Origin: Kitagawia praeruptora
Taxonomy: Eukaryota; Streptophyta; Magnoliopsida; Apiales; Apiaceae
Assembly: GCA_037693485.1 (NCBI GenBank)
Contig: CM075345.1
Location: 77,125,001-77,189,000 of the forward strand
DNA: 64,000 nucleotides
Direction: 5' to 3'
A program made the position numbers and the translations under genes. The notes beneath the pieces are model-generated. The model worked only from the letters and a program-made list of their open reading frames with translations, had not been told where the DNA came from and searched no databases. This document shows, one piece after another, positions 29,743 through 41,730 of the stretch (its first letter is position 1; the number at the start of each line of letters is the position of its first letter).

Positions 29743-31214
29743 TTAGCTTATAACCCATACACGTATGGTTTCTTTTTTAATATTTATAATTTATAATTTA
29801 TAATTAAATAAACATTTGAAAATTTATACGTTATTAATTTACATATCCGATTATTGTTAAAATTGATATATATAAGATTTTACATGTTCGATTTAATATT
29901 TGTATTATCTTGAATTCTTAAAATTTGATTTGGACAGTTTTACAGTTCACATGAAACTAACAAAATAAACTTTAATTTACTGATGGTTTAACGATTATTT
30001 TCCAATTAAATCAACACAGAAACAATAGAGAGAAGAAATTGACGATTTTTTACGTTTAAAATTTTATTCGATTTATGAATTCTACTTATAATTCGTTTTG
30101 ATTATCAAAATACTCTTATTATTATTTGAAGATAGTTCTACTAACAACCAAATACAATTTTAACGATAAGTGTAAGAGAGATTTTGTCCAAAACTTTAAT
30201 AATCGGTAGTCCGGTCCTCCGCACGACAAAATTAATAAGAATCGTTAGATACTTAGATATTAAAATAAATAGATGAAAACCATTGGATCTAACACAAAAA
30301 AATATTTTATATTTTAATATGTTATAAACAAAATAGTGTGTTATATATTGAAATACGAAAAGGTGTATGTCAATGATTTAAATCATATATAATTAGGTTT
30401 TCTACATTAAATATCATTATCAATAGAGGACTTCGACATTGAATAAGATTAATTTAAAAATTCGTAATTATTTTTTCTCTTAAGATTCTGTGTGTTTCAA
30501 TTTGAATACTCCCTCCGTTTCAATTTGTGTGTCCTGTTTTGACTTTGGACACTGTTTATTATAAATGATTGACTACTAATTTACCCATAATCTATAAGAT
30601 CAAATATTGTCATGAGTGATCTTGTTGGATTCGTATTTATGAGTACTTTAATACAGTGAAGTTTTTATATTTAATACTAATACGAAATTGAAGATATTAA
30701 CGATTAAAAGTGTGTGTTGGCAAACGTGTCCAGAGGAAACAGGACACACAAATTGAAACGGAGGGAGTAATAATTATTAATTCATCACTAAATTAAAGAT
30801 AAATTTATGAGTTTCGCGCGGATTGAAAAATCATCCAAATCTAATTTCTAAATCTCAAGATAGAGCCCAAATAGTAAATATAAAAAAAATACTGATAAAA
30901 AATAAATAAAATTCAATTCTAATACAACATTTTTTAATTATATCCTTTTCATATTATAATTTTCTTTTTAAAAATTCAATTCTTATACATCCTTTTTTTA
31001 ATTATATCCTTTTTAGATTATAATTTTCTTTTTAAAATTCACTCTTAATGCAACCTTTTCTAATTATATGCTTTTTATATTATAATTTTTTTAATTTGAT
31101 ATAATCTTGATCGTCTATTTTTAAAAATTTTAGATTCGACGGTTGAGATTATTTTGACGGTACAGTGACCAAAATTATGGATAAGATATCTTTTACGCTT
31201 ATTATATATAAGGA
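29743..31214 (-). mobile_element. Non-autonomous Helitron with nested Stowaway
   Basis: On the minus strand: start A|TCCTTATATATAATAAGC at 31214; end with hairpin CCATACGTGTATGG, then GTTATAAG and CTAA, with host T at 29742. 1472 bp including the 259-bp Stowaway at 30509-30767. No Rep/helicase coding. The fragment at 465-824 belongs to the same family. Confidence 0.65.
30509..30767. mobile_element. Stowaway MITE, S2
   Basis: CTCCCTCCGTTTCAATTTGT.. with the exact complement ..ACAAATTGAAACGGAGGGAG at the right; TA on both sides; 259 bp. The TIRs extend over ~35 bp (to GTGTCCTGTTT/AAACAGGACAC). Confidence 0.9.
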
Positions 31215-31391
31215 TATAATTATTAGCTAACATGTATTTTTATATTAAATAATATATTATAAAAGTAATAATATAATAAATAATATATTATAATAAGTGT
31301 AGTATTATAAAAAAAGTGATAGTATGGATCAAGAGCTAATCAATAATATATTAAATCTATTCTGTCTATACTATATCAATAATATATTAAA
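31215..31391. repeat. AT-rich spacer with short direct repeat
   Basis: CAATAATATATTAAATCTAT recurs at about 31339 and 31377. Confidence 0.6.
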
Positions 31392-31766
31392 TCTATACTA
31401 TCTATATTATACTATAATAAGCAAAAGTGGTATATTTTGTAGTTTGGTTTTGGTTATCCCTTTCATTCATAACCGTTAGATCGGTAGCTCAAATAGATGA
31501 TGATTATTGGATATAATAATAAAAATTATTATAAAAGTTGTTATACACAGAGATCTAAGGTTCGAATTCCGTCAACAACATTTTAATTTAAAATTAATAC
31601 TAAAAGATGTTACATAGAAAGGTTGAAGGTTCGATTCCTGCCAACAACATATTACTTTAAATTTAATACTAAAATTTGTTATAAATTTATAAAATTATGT
31701 AACTATACTATAAGTAAATTAAAAAAAGTTAAAAATAACCCGTGCTTTGCACGGATTATAAGCTAG
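31392..31766 (+). mobile_element. Complete short non-autonomous Helitron (375 bp)
   Basis: Begins A|TCTATACTATCTATATTA and ends with hairpin CCGTGC-TTT-GCACGG, ATTATAAG and CTAG|T. Both the AT insertion dinucleotide and the CTRR end are as expected for Helitrons. It shares the AAGCAAAAGTGG/TTGGTTATCCC block with the partial copy at 1-313. Confidence 0.75.
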
Positions 31767-31941
31767 TATAATATAAAGCGTGTAATTATTTCTTTATAAC
31801 ATCTAAACGTACGCCATGTCAAAATTCTTGTATTTTATTCAATTCACAATCATCGACAGTTATATAAACTTGGTAATAAAACCGTGCTACGCGTGACACG
31901 AAAATATTTTTAAAAATTGTATGTATAATATTATTATGAAA

Positions 31942-32124
31942 AATGCTACAGCCACCAAATTAGTTCCCAAATTTTGACACCAAATGACATGGCATTAATT
32001 TGATTGGTTATAATAATAATGGGCCCGCCAGGGCCATCCAATTAAAATATCACAAAATGCCAACTAATTAGTGCCACATCATTTGGTGTCAAAATTTGGT
32101 ACCCAATTTGGTGGCTGTAGCATT
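31942..32124. mobile_element. MITE with ~50-bp TIRs
   Basis: AATGCTACAGCCACCAAATT.. is mirrored by ..AATTTGGTGGCTGTAGCATT; inner arms CAAATGACATGGCA and TGCCACATCATTTG. The centre is GGGCCCGCCAGGGCC. 183 bp, no coding. Confidence 0.8.
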
Positions 32125-32658
32125 ACTCTATTATTATTTGTTGAGTGTTATTATTTTAAAGTTGATATAATAAATTGAAACTTGTGTAAAATGTTACAAA
32201 ATTTGAATGTTAAACAATTATAGAGAAAAGAATTAGCAAAAAGAAAACATGTTTTAGTTAAACTTTTAAATATTAATAATAATATTTTCGAAGATATTGA
32301 TGACACCTATTTTGTTGCATAAAAAAATGCTTTTGAAATCCACTATTGATAAACTTTTGTAAAGTTCAACAATGGATAAGTAAAAGTAACATTTTTGCTG
32401 TCAATGGCATTATGAGAGACATGATTGGTTAGTTTGTTGATAAATTTGTTTGTATGATGAAAAAAAAAAAGCAAAATGTAAATGTGATAAGATGTGTGAT
32501 TTACTTAACTTGTCGATAAATTTGGTTGCATGACAAACAAAACAGAATTCAAATATATTTTGTAAGTCATGCTTCATATTTCTTGGAGTGATTCGAGACC
32601 TATATTTATATATTTGATTAATTTTTTTAGCATTTATAAGAACTTTTTTGTATGTAAT
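32125..32658. other. Intergenic DNA, no gene seen
   Basis: AT-rich with TTGATAAATTTG/TTGTCGATAAATTTG phrases. No supported coding. Confidence 0.5.
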
Positions 32659-33363
32659 TGTCATGTCCAAATCTTGGCATAAGCCCTAAACAAGCCTAAT
32701 GGGTTGGAATATTGGTCCACAACTATAATGTGCCTAAAGATGAAGAATGGGTCACTTAAGCCCACCACCAGGAATCAGTCCAGTATATTATTAAGTCCAA
32801 CATGGGAGACAACGACCCCTAGCTACGGGTCGAGATCGCTAGCAAGTCCCTAGTATGGGATCGCATTACATCTTTCTACGAGGTCTAGCGAGACCTAGAA
32901 TATGCTAAGCTCAGCGAGGTCGCATGAGTAGGATTATCTCCATAGCATGGGATTACCTAGCATGATTAAGCCCAGCGAGGTCGCATGCGAGGCCACGTAG
33001 CTTCTCCATTAGCCTCGCCAGTGAGGCCATACGATTCTAGCATCATGTTAGCCATGGGTAACCTTTATTGGGCCATGGATCATGTGCAAGTTAAATGGAT
33101 AAATTATATTAGCCCATAGACGTCTAGTGGGTCTGGGCCAAGACGAGCCCACAGAAACCCTAGGCCGTTTGGGTAATTTCTTCTCCAATAACTACGTATG
33201 GCATGATACCTATAAATAGGGTACGTAGGCATCTTGTTAAGTTTGAAAAACAATTCACCCCTGAAATATCAACAAACAAGACCAGCCACAAACAGTTACA
33301 AATCTCCCCCGTGTTCTTCGTGTTTTTAGCATAATATCTGCATTTTACTCCGTAATTCCAACA
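32659..33363 (+). mobile_element. Probable solo LTR
   Basis: About 705 bp from TGTCATGTCCAAATC to ..AATTCCAACA, less AT-rich than its surroundings, with a TATAAATA box at 33211-33218 placed as in an LTR promoter and internal repeats of AGCGAGGTCGCATG. No primer binding site follows and no matching second LTR is in the window. No convincing target duplication (GTAAT versus ACCTC), so the boundaries are tentative. Confidence 0.45.
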
Positions 33364-33865
33364 ACCTCCATAAATATTGTTATACAATAGTCTCCCTATA
33401 ATAGTAATATTAAATTTAAATTCATGGACACATGTTCAAAATGTTACTAACATATTATAATAATTTTATATTAAATCTTATAATAAATACGTACATGTAA
33501 TTATTTTTCATATCCAACAAAAATGAATTTAAAAATCAATGAAATCTCAACAAGCACTAAGTCGTTTAAAATTGATTATACAAAAATATCCTCTAATATA
33601 TTATCAACTTCATCAACTACATAAAGGTCTTTTACTTTTTTCATACCAAATTACAATGTCAACCTAATTTTTATAATAAAAATTTATAAAATATCAAATA
33701 TAACTAATTAACTTCTTAAACGCCGACGTCCGTCTCATAACATACATACTTGATTAATTGATTAGTAATAGTATAAAAATTTGTGTAGTTAGAATATTAA
33801 TTTAATCCAACACAATATAATGAAACAACGAATGTATAACTTTTTCCATGGATTTAATGAGAAAA
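33364..33865. other. AT-rich intergenic DNA, no gene seen
   Basis: Nothing recognisable. Confidence 0.5.
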
Positions 33866-34204
33866 GGCCCTCTTTATCACACTTTGAAGGTAAAATGCCC
33901 TAAATATCACAAACCAAAAAAATGGCCCTTATTATCACAAAGAAACGGGACTTAAATTTGCGTTAATCATAAACGCATTGGCGTCAAGCGTTTTCTCAGT
34001 TGTTTTGTTATTTTTTTTTTAAAAAAAAGCAACTCCTGACAAAGACACGTTTCTTGAAGCACGTGGCATGAAATTGTGGATAAAACATTGTAACTTTTTT
34101 ATTTTATTAACAAACGTACCATTAAGTAACGTTTCTTGAAAACATAACATTAAGTTTATTTTATTTTATTTGAATATTTTAATTATATTCAATTTTATTT
34201 AAAA

Positions 34205-34690
34205 TTTTTAGATTTAAAAAATACAATTTTAATTAAATTTAGGGTTTCAACAATTAACTTTTGGGGTTCAACATTTCCATTTTGGGTTTTAGAAATATTC
34301 GAAATGAAAAAAACCGTATACGAACTTAGGGTTTAGGGTTTGGGGTTTAGGGTTGTTTACAATCCTAAACCCTAACTTATCCTGATTAACGCGTTTAAAA
34401 ATCAGGACGCCGGATTCAATTTTTAAATTTAAAAAATACAATTTTAATTAAATTTAGGGGTTCAACAATTAACTTTTAGGGTTCAACGTTTCCATTTTGG
34501 GTTTTAGAAATATTCCAAACGACGAAAAATGTATACGAAACCCTAAACCCTAACTTATCCTGATTTTTAAACGCGTTATCGTTTAAAAATCAGGACGCCG
34601 GATTAAATTTTTAAATTTAATTAAATTTAGGGGTTCAATAATTAATTTTTGGAGTTCAACGTTTCCATTTTGGGTTTTAGAAATATTCAG
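34205..34690 (+). repeat. Three tandem units inside the long-TIR element
   Basis: Each has AATTAAATTTAGGG-TTCAA, then GTTTCCATTTTGGGTTTTAG-type text (near 34232, 34446 and 34620) followed, in the first two, by CTAACTTATCCTGATT..ATCAGGACGCCGGATT. Confidence 0.8.
34325..34354 (+). repeat. Interstitial telomere-like repeat
   Basis: About four consecutive TTTAGGG-type units (one is TTTGGGG), the Arabidopsis-type plant telomere repeat, at an internal location. Confidence 0.75.
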
Positions 34691-35350
34691 AACGTGTAAT
34701 ATTCAGAAAGTAACGTTACCAATTTTTAGTCAAAGTGTGGGGTCATCAACTGCAAAAGCACGTGAAAGTAGTTATGAAAGTAATTAAAAAAGAAGCTGAT
34801 CTTTGTCAACAAACGCTGAAAAACCATGCGTTGCTGCCATAAACGTGACATAATACAGCGTTGATGATGTTTACGCAATGTAACATTGCGTTTATAGTTT
34901 AACAAAAAAAAAATCAACAACGGGACATGCCCTTGCGTTTCCTAGAAACGTGACTTAATGTTACGTTTATTTGTGATACAAAGGGCCATTTTTATGGGTT
35001 GTGAGATTTAGGGCCATTTGACTCCAAATTGTGATAAAGAGGGCCAACACCCGGATTTTATTGGCAAAGAAAAAGGTTGGATTGGTTCAATTCAATCGAG
35101 TTGGTCACAATATAATTAACTTTTTCCATGTATAACGAATGTATAAATTTTTCATGTGTAAAAGTAAATTGTTCAATTTAATTTTAACATTAAATGATGA
35201 GTTATGAGTGTGTATATTAAAATAAAGTCAAACATTGGTATTAGAAATAAAGAGGTATATATGAAAAAAATGGTAAAAAAATGTATTGGAACAAGGAATG
35301 TGACAACTCTTTAGGTAATTTTTTTTTTTTGCAAATGTGTCAACTAAAAA

Positions 35351-35363
35351 GGGACGGAGGGAG
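35351..35363. mobile_element. Stowaway end fragment
   Basis: GGGACGGAGGGAG followed by TA is a right Stowaway terminus. No matching CTCCCTCCGT was found to its left, so only one end survives. Confidence 0.5.
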
Positions 35364-35365
35364 TA

Positions 35366-36687
35366 TACAATTTTGCTTGTATTTAAATTGTGGTTGTTAA
35401 TTGGAAAATTTATATACTTTCGTATCCTGTCATAGATTCTCACGGTCACTGATTACGAATTAATCGAAATATTAAATCGTCTATTTATTATTGCAGGAAA
35501 AAAATTGCATTAAATCAACATATCTTAATTCCTGCTAGTGAAGAATTCCAAAATTTTACCATTATACCCACCATTTTTTATGATTTATATTACATTTAAG
35601 GTTACATTGGTAATTGACTACAAATACTTGGGTTTATGGATTATCCAACTTGACCCATTACATACAAAATTAGTTATAATTCACATAAGAATATGGGTTA
35701 TTGGACTATCCATCCAAATTACGTATCACAGCTTGATTATTTTTGAAAATCTTATCAGCGCTAAATTTGGAACAAACCTATTAACAGAACAGATCTTCAC
35801 GTTCAAACATCTTCGATTATGCCATATTCTTTGCTAATAAACATTTGAATTAGTACGAGACCTACACTATGTTAACCTTTATCAAATCATTGATCATGAT
35901 TTTTTATCTCTTGGCGAGAATGATATGTTAGATTTGTATATATGTAAATACAAACGATTACAATAATCAACATTGTGTTAATCGTCTTCTACACATCAAT
36001 GGATGAATCTGCTAGCAGTGATACATCATCTAGACAACACAAGGGTTAGTACTACTGATATATACTCATACACATGTTCTTAATGTATCGTGAATCATTT
36101 TTCAGGGAGCAACCATTGTAGACCAGATTGATTAATGTATCGTGAATCATCTACACCAAAATCAGGTTTGTATTTTCCTTTGAACTATCAATTGATTATT
36201 CATTGTACAAAGTCTGTTGGTTTAATTTTATAAAATCAGCATTTGGTTTGTGGTTTTGTAGCTTGCAAATGAGGATGCAATTTTCTTTATATATCTCCAC
36301 GTCATCCGGGTTAGAATTTTATTTTCTGTTACTCTGGGAAATTGAAATTATTCGTGTTTGGTTGTGTGTACTACATGTTAATAGAACAGGACACTACGTG
36401 TTTGTTATAATGTGAACAAAAAATTGTCTTATGTCAACAGGAATTGCTATGAAAGATTCAAGTTTGGATAATTATGTATTGCACTACGTGTTTCGAAAGT
36501 ACGTCTTAAGTACTTGGAGGTACAGAATCGTGACACGGATTTACGTGTAATCTTAATTTTTAAGAAATGTGGGCTATATTACAATCGATCACTTAACTTC
36601 CATTCATTTGTAAGAGCTACATAGAAAATTCATATAAAACCTTGCTTAATAGGAGTATCCATCAGTGCCTTCTGGTACCTTGATTTT
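35366..36687. other. Intergenic DNA, no gene seen
   Basis: Several short frames, the longest 99 codons at 35538-35837, none with recognisable features. Confidence 0.5.
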
Positions 36688-38975
36688 TGTGACAGCCCCG
36701 ACTTGGATCCCATATCCAAGACCCGACCCGGGACCGTCATACTACCTTTATTCTTGAACCAACAATGAAATTCTACATTAAACGTCTTATGCTTACATAT
36801 ATAGATACTTTACAAAATGTAACAAAAGAATTGACAAGAGAACTGTTCTACTCTCGCTGTTATACATGCTACATACTATCACTAAAACGTCTTTTACACA
36901 CTTCACTATATAGTTCTTCTAAGCAACTTTTCTTTTTCCTAAGACGCTTTCCCTTTTCCTTTATCGGAGAGATTAGAACCTTCACCTACTTCATTCCTTC
37001 CTGAAAAGTGTCATTTATATAATAGGAATGAGCTATGAAGCTCAGCAAGTATACATTGTAGTGAATGAAAAATGATTTTTCGATACAAGGATTCATAAAA
37101 ATATTACCAGCATATAAATGTCAAGATAGAAAATATTGACAAGATATAAAATGACAATAACTAAAAGAAAGAACTTGTAAGACTTTAACTTGTGTTTGAC
37201 TAAGCGACCTTATTAGGTCTCTTAACCTTATCATTTCCAAATGCAATTATGATCATCTGTCTTACAATTACCATTCGGTAATCTTCGTAACCACGAAATG
37301 GATCCATCCGTATTTCCAGACGCACTTCAGGCAATCTGTCTTAACTATTACCTTTCGGTAATCTTCATCATTAATACCCCATAAAAATGGGTTGTTAAAC
37401 TCAGTCAAATAATTGTTATTTAACTTGAATTATTCTAGTTTTAATCAAAACATAACTACTAGCCAGAACAATTAGCTAGTAAACTCAACAACATAACTTC
37501 TAGCCAAATGATAGCCAGCAATCATCAACCAGCATACTATAACAATCTCATCATCTCACAGTTATAACTATATAAACTACTTACGTATATAAACCATTTT
37601 AGGACTGAATAATACCCGATCAATGAGTATCATCACCATCAACAAAACCACACCGATAATTTACTTATGTATCCATAAATAAATAATGTAACTCAACTTA
37701 ACGTTCAATACTTTCCAAACCATTTAGAACAAAATCAATACATATTTGCTTTTAGAATAAAATAAAACAATATATACTTACGTTATGCCGTGCTTTTAGC
37801 TTCTAATGTGACTGCTCTTAATCCTTGGTCCAGAATCTTAAATTCAGCTTAATATCCTAACAAAATCATTCAATTTATACTAACATTATTTAAACTATTT
37901 AACTCTAAAAATAATAAATAAAAATAATATATAACTTAAAACGGAGAGAAAAGAACTAACCAGAGTTCTGTTGCACCTGTACAACTTCTAAATATGGTAA
38001 GTTTATTTGTATATATAGAAGTAAAAGTGATATCTCCTGCTCTACTTTTCGATGTGGTACAAGAGGACTCCGAGGGAAAAATAATGGAATTCAACAACAA
38101 AACAGAATAGCCTTATACTCTGGTCTTTACTAAATACCCGCAAGTATTCCTTCATCATTCTAATTTTTCCAATTTCAAACTAGGTACTTCTATATATTGT
38201 AGTTCAAAGCCTCTTTTGTAATCAATGTGGTAATGCTACTTCTCATTTTAACTAACACCACTTCTCCCACATCGACCCAATATGAAACTATTCACCCTCT
38301 TTCCTTTATATAAAGGGGTTAACAACAATCCATAAAATACGTAGGGCATGTGTCCATGAAGTTGTGGAGAGCTTATATATCCCACATCGAGGGCACTTAT
38401 AGTAGAAGTCCTTACTGAGTTTATAAAGCAATAGAGCAAGTATGTGGACTTAGATCAAAGTACAAGTTTATTAAGCCACAACTTCACTTGGCAATAACTT
38501 GAGCTGCGATAAATTTAGTAGGAAGGTACAACAACCTTAAATTTCTTGCCATACGAATATATGTTAATAATATTGATAAAGACATGATGGGAACATGATT
38601 TTTATGACCTTTAAGATATATAGAATCTTGTAGAGGAAGGCTAAATATTGTCGTCTCATAATTTGTTTTCTCACATATTATTTTATCCCACATCGATAAG
38701 ATGTAGAGCAATGTGTCTTCACTTTCCTATATAACTAGACTTCAAACCCTTTGTGTTAAGGAGAAATTTTACTTGTCCCATGCTAATGGGCACACTTGTC
38801 CCCTACGGAATTTAAGTACAACTATAAAATTTCTTTAAATCTTTAAGGGAAAGTGGTGGTTTGTTGCTACTATTGACCTAACCCTCTAACATGAGAAGAA
38901 TGCACAGGAGTCTTAGATCATTTTGAGCTTAAGAGCCATATACACTTGCAAATGTTTATTGTTGGAACAAGTTTA
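36688..38975 (-). repeat. Gypsy LTR, 3' portion
   Basis: Collinear with 41731-44013 of the complete LTR, about 1-2 percent different by eye, ending (minus sense) in ..GGGGCTGTCACA. The break at 38975/38976 joins it to the middle of the RT frame. Confidence 0.9.
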
Positions 38976-41465
38976 CTTGGAAAAATCTTGGATGAACTTC
39001 CTGTAATATCCAGCTAAGCCTAGGAAGCTTCGTATCTCAGTTACTGTCTTTGGTCTCTCCCAATCCATAATTACCTCAATCTTTGCAGGATCAACAAAAA
39101 TTCCTTCCTCCGAAATCACATGTCCAAGAAAGGCAACTCTTCTTAACCAAAACGCGCACTTAGAAAACTTAGCATATAATTGTTTATCTCTCAAAGTTTG
39201 TAGCACTATCCTCAAATGTTCCTCATGTTCTTTCTCACTTCTAGAGTATATCAGAATGTCATCAATAAATACAACCACAAACTTGTCCAGATAATCCTTA
39301 AACACTCGATTCATCAAATCCATGAATACTACTGGTGCATTCGTCACTCCAAATGGCATCACTACAAACTCATAATGACCATATCGAGTCCTAAATGCCG
39401 TTAATGGGATACTCTCTTTCTTCACACTTAATTGATGATAACCTGAGCGCAAATCAATCTTTGAAAAGTACTTAGCTCCTTGCAATTGATCAAAAAGATC
39501 GTCTATTCGTGGCAGGGGATACTTATTCTTCACCGTCAACTTGTTTAACTCTCTATAGTCAATGCATAATCGTAAAGAACCATCCTTCTTCTTCACAAAT
39601 AATACTGGTGCTCCCCAAGAAGATACACTAGGCCTTATAAACTTTTTATCTAACAATTCTTGTAGTTGAACTTTTAGTTCTTCTAATTCCTTTGGTGCCA
39701 TTCTATAGGGTGTTTTAGATATAGGTTGTGCTTCTGGTATTAAATCGATACCAAATTCAACTTCTCTTTCCGGTGGCAACCCTGGTAACTCTTCAGGAAA
39801 CACATCTAAGAATTCTTGAACTACTAGAATAGTCTCAATTTTACTCTCTTTCTTCTCTTCCCCTATTACATAAGCTAAAAATCCTTCACATCCTTTCTTC
39901 AGCATCTTACTTGCCTTTAAGGCCGAAATCATAACCTTAGGCTTTTCTAACTTATCTCTTTTAAAGTATACTTTCTTTTTATTCGACCCGATCAGACAAA
40001 TTCGCTTTTTCTCACAATTCAAGTTAGCTTTGTAATTAGCTAACCAATCCATTCCTAAGATTACATCAAATTCTCTCAACTCTAAAGGCATCAAGTTTAC
40101 AAGAAAGGTCTGTCCTCCGATCACTAAGGGACAATCTCTATAAATTTTACTCACACCCAAATTGTTTCCATTCGGAAGCTTAACTAGCAATTCATCACCA
40201 AATGTTTGAACAGGCACATTCAACTTATTCATACACTTAATATCCACAAAGGAATGAGTGGAGCCAGAATCAAATAAGACATGAACATCTTGAGTACAGA
40301 GTCGTAGCGTACCTGACACCACATCATTAGACTTCTCAGCTTCATAAGTTGTGATGGCATAAGTTCTTGCAGTTGCTTTTGGCTTTGGGGCTCCCGCTTC
40401 TTCATTCCTAATTTCCTTCTTGACATTTCCTCCGCTATTTTTCATTGGACAATTGAAAGCTATGTGTCCTGGCTTCTTATAATTATAGCACGTGATCACA
40501 TTGGGCTCGGTGCACTGGAATGATTTATGTTTTGGTTTTCCACATTTGTAGCAATTAATACTTCCCTTCATGCACTCTCCTGTATGATTCTTCCCACAGG
40601 TTTTACAAGTAGGAATCTTGTCGTTCTGACCAGTTCCCCTATCACTCTTCTGAAACTTCTTCTTAGGTCCTTGGTTCCCATCCTTCTTAGTTGTGCGAAA
40701 ATCTCGTTCTTTCCTCTTATTGTTGAAAAACTGATTCCTTTCTTCACAATCCTTCGCAATAATCCTCACTTTACTCACGAGCTTATCAAAATCTTCCAAT
40801 TCCAACATAGACACTCTGCTCCTAATTTGTGGCTTCAAACCTTCCTGAAACCTCTGACACTTACGAGCTTCAGTATCTACTTGATGTTTCGCAAAACGAG
40901 ACAACTCTAAGAACTTAGAGAGATACTCCTCATGAGACATATTTTCCTGCTTCAGATTCAGAAATTTCACCTCCATTTCATTTTGAACATTCTTAGGATA
41001 ATACTTCTCATAGAATAAGTCCTTAAACCTACTCCAAGTCATCTTATCAATATCCTCAGTCTGCTCCACAGAATCCCACCAAAACACTGCTTCACCCCTA
41101 AACGAGTGAGTAGCAAATTTCACATTTTGATCTTCAAGACACTCAAAAATTTTGAAAACCCTTTCCATCTCCTTAACCCACGTATCAGCCACATGTGGAT
41201 TTGGCTCACCTCTAAACGTTGGTTGGTCGGCATCCCTAAACTGCTTATAAGTACACCTTTTGGTTTTCCCAGTTTCCTTTGTAATCTCAGTAGGCGTTTC
41301 AATTTATACGGTAGTGCCACTTAAGATAGCTTGATTTTGCTTAGGAGTCATTGCATCTACCAACCTTCTCATTGCACCCAACACTAAAGTCCTGTTAGGT
41401 ATATTACGCGCATTTGATCCTTCCCCATTTTCATTGTTTTGTCTTGTACCATTTCCTTCCATCAT
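38973..41465 (-). pseudogene. Gypsy gag-protease-RT, truncated
   Basis: The frame starts at the ATG on 41465 but is interrupted by TAA at 41304-41306; the remaining 739 codons are open. Features in order: retrotransposon gag core (FRGEAVFWWDSVEQ, FYEKYYPKNVQNEMEVKF); zinc knuckles CKTCGKNHTGEC and CYKCGKPKHKSFQC, and a third whose second Cys is Tyr (CYNYKKPGHIAFNC); aspartic protease LFDSGSTHSF; reverse transcriptase (LFVKKKDGSLRLCIDYRELN, active site FIDDILIYS) up to FLGLAGYYRKFIQDFSK. There the frame runs into LTR sequence that supplies a stop. RNase H and integrase are missing from this end. Dead copy. Confidence 0.9.
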
Positions 41466-41716
41466 GATAACCTTACACAAGGTAATAAACTATGTCATAA
41501 TATGATTGATGTTATAGTATGCATAATACGTGTCATCCTTATCTTAGTACAACTATTAACTAGAAACAAAAGACATAACTTCTGGGTTCGTCTCTAGTTC
41601 TACTACCTTAGCCAACCAGAACCCTAACTAGACCATTGTTGGTTACTCATAATATCCTCATAAATATCCTTATTAAGATATTCTACCCTATAGGGTTCTT
41701 ACGGTCCCTAACTACT

Positions 41717-41728
41717 GCTCTGATACCA
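41717..41728 (-). promoter_or_regulatory. Gypsy primer binding site
   Basis: TGGTATCAGAGC on the minus strand, two bases after the LTR end (..CTGTCACA), complementary to initiator tRNA-Met. Confidence 0.9.
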
Positions 41729-41730
41729 CC

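Larger units (their letters stand above)
33866..35045. mobile_element. Long-TIR element with internal tandem repeats (1.18 kb)
   Basis: The termini GGCCCTCTTTATCACA..GCCCTAAATATCACAA..ATGGCCCTTATTATCACA are mirrored at the right for about 85 bp. The long TIRs suggest a Mutator-like non-autonomous element, but no clear target duplication flanks it (GGATTTAATGA and GGATTTTATTG lie near the two ends and are only similar). The interior holds three tandem units and a telomere-like motif. Confidence 0.6.

Noticed and set aside
35538..35837. 99-codon plus-strand frame
   Set aside because: Hydrophobic, AT-driven composition, no motif, no context supporting a gene.
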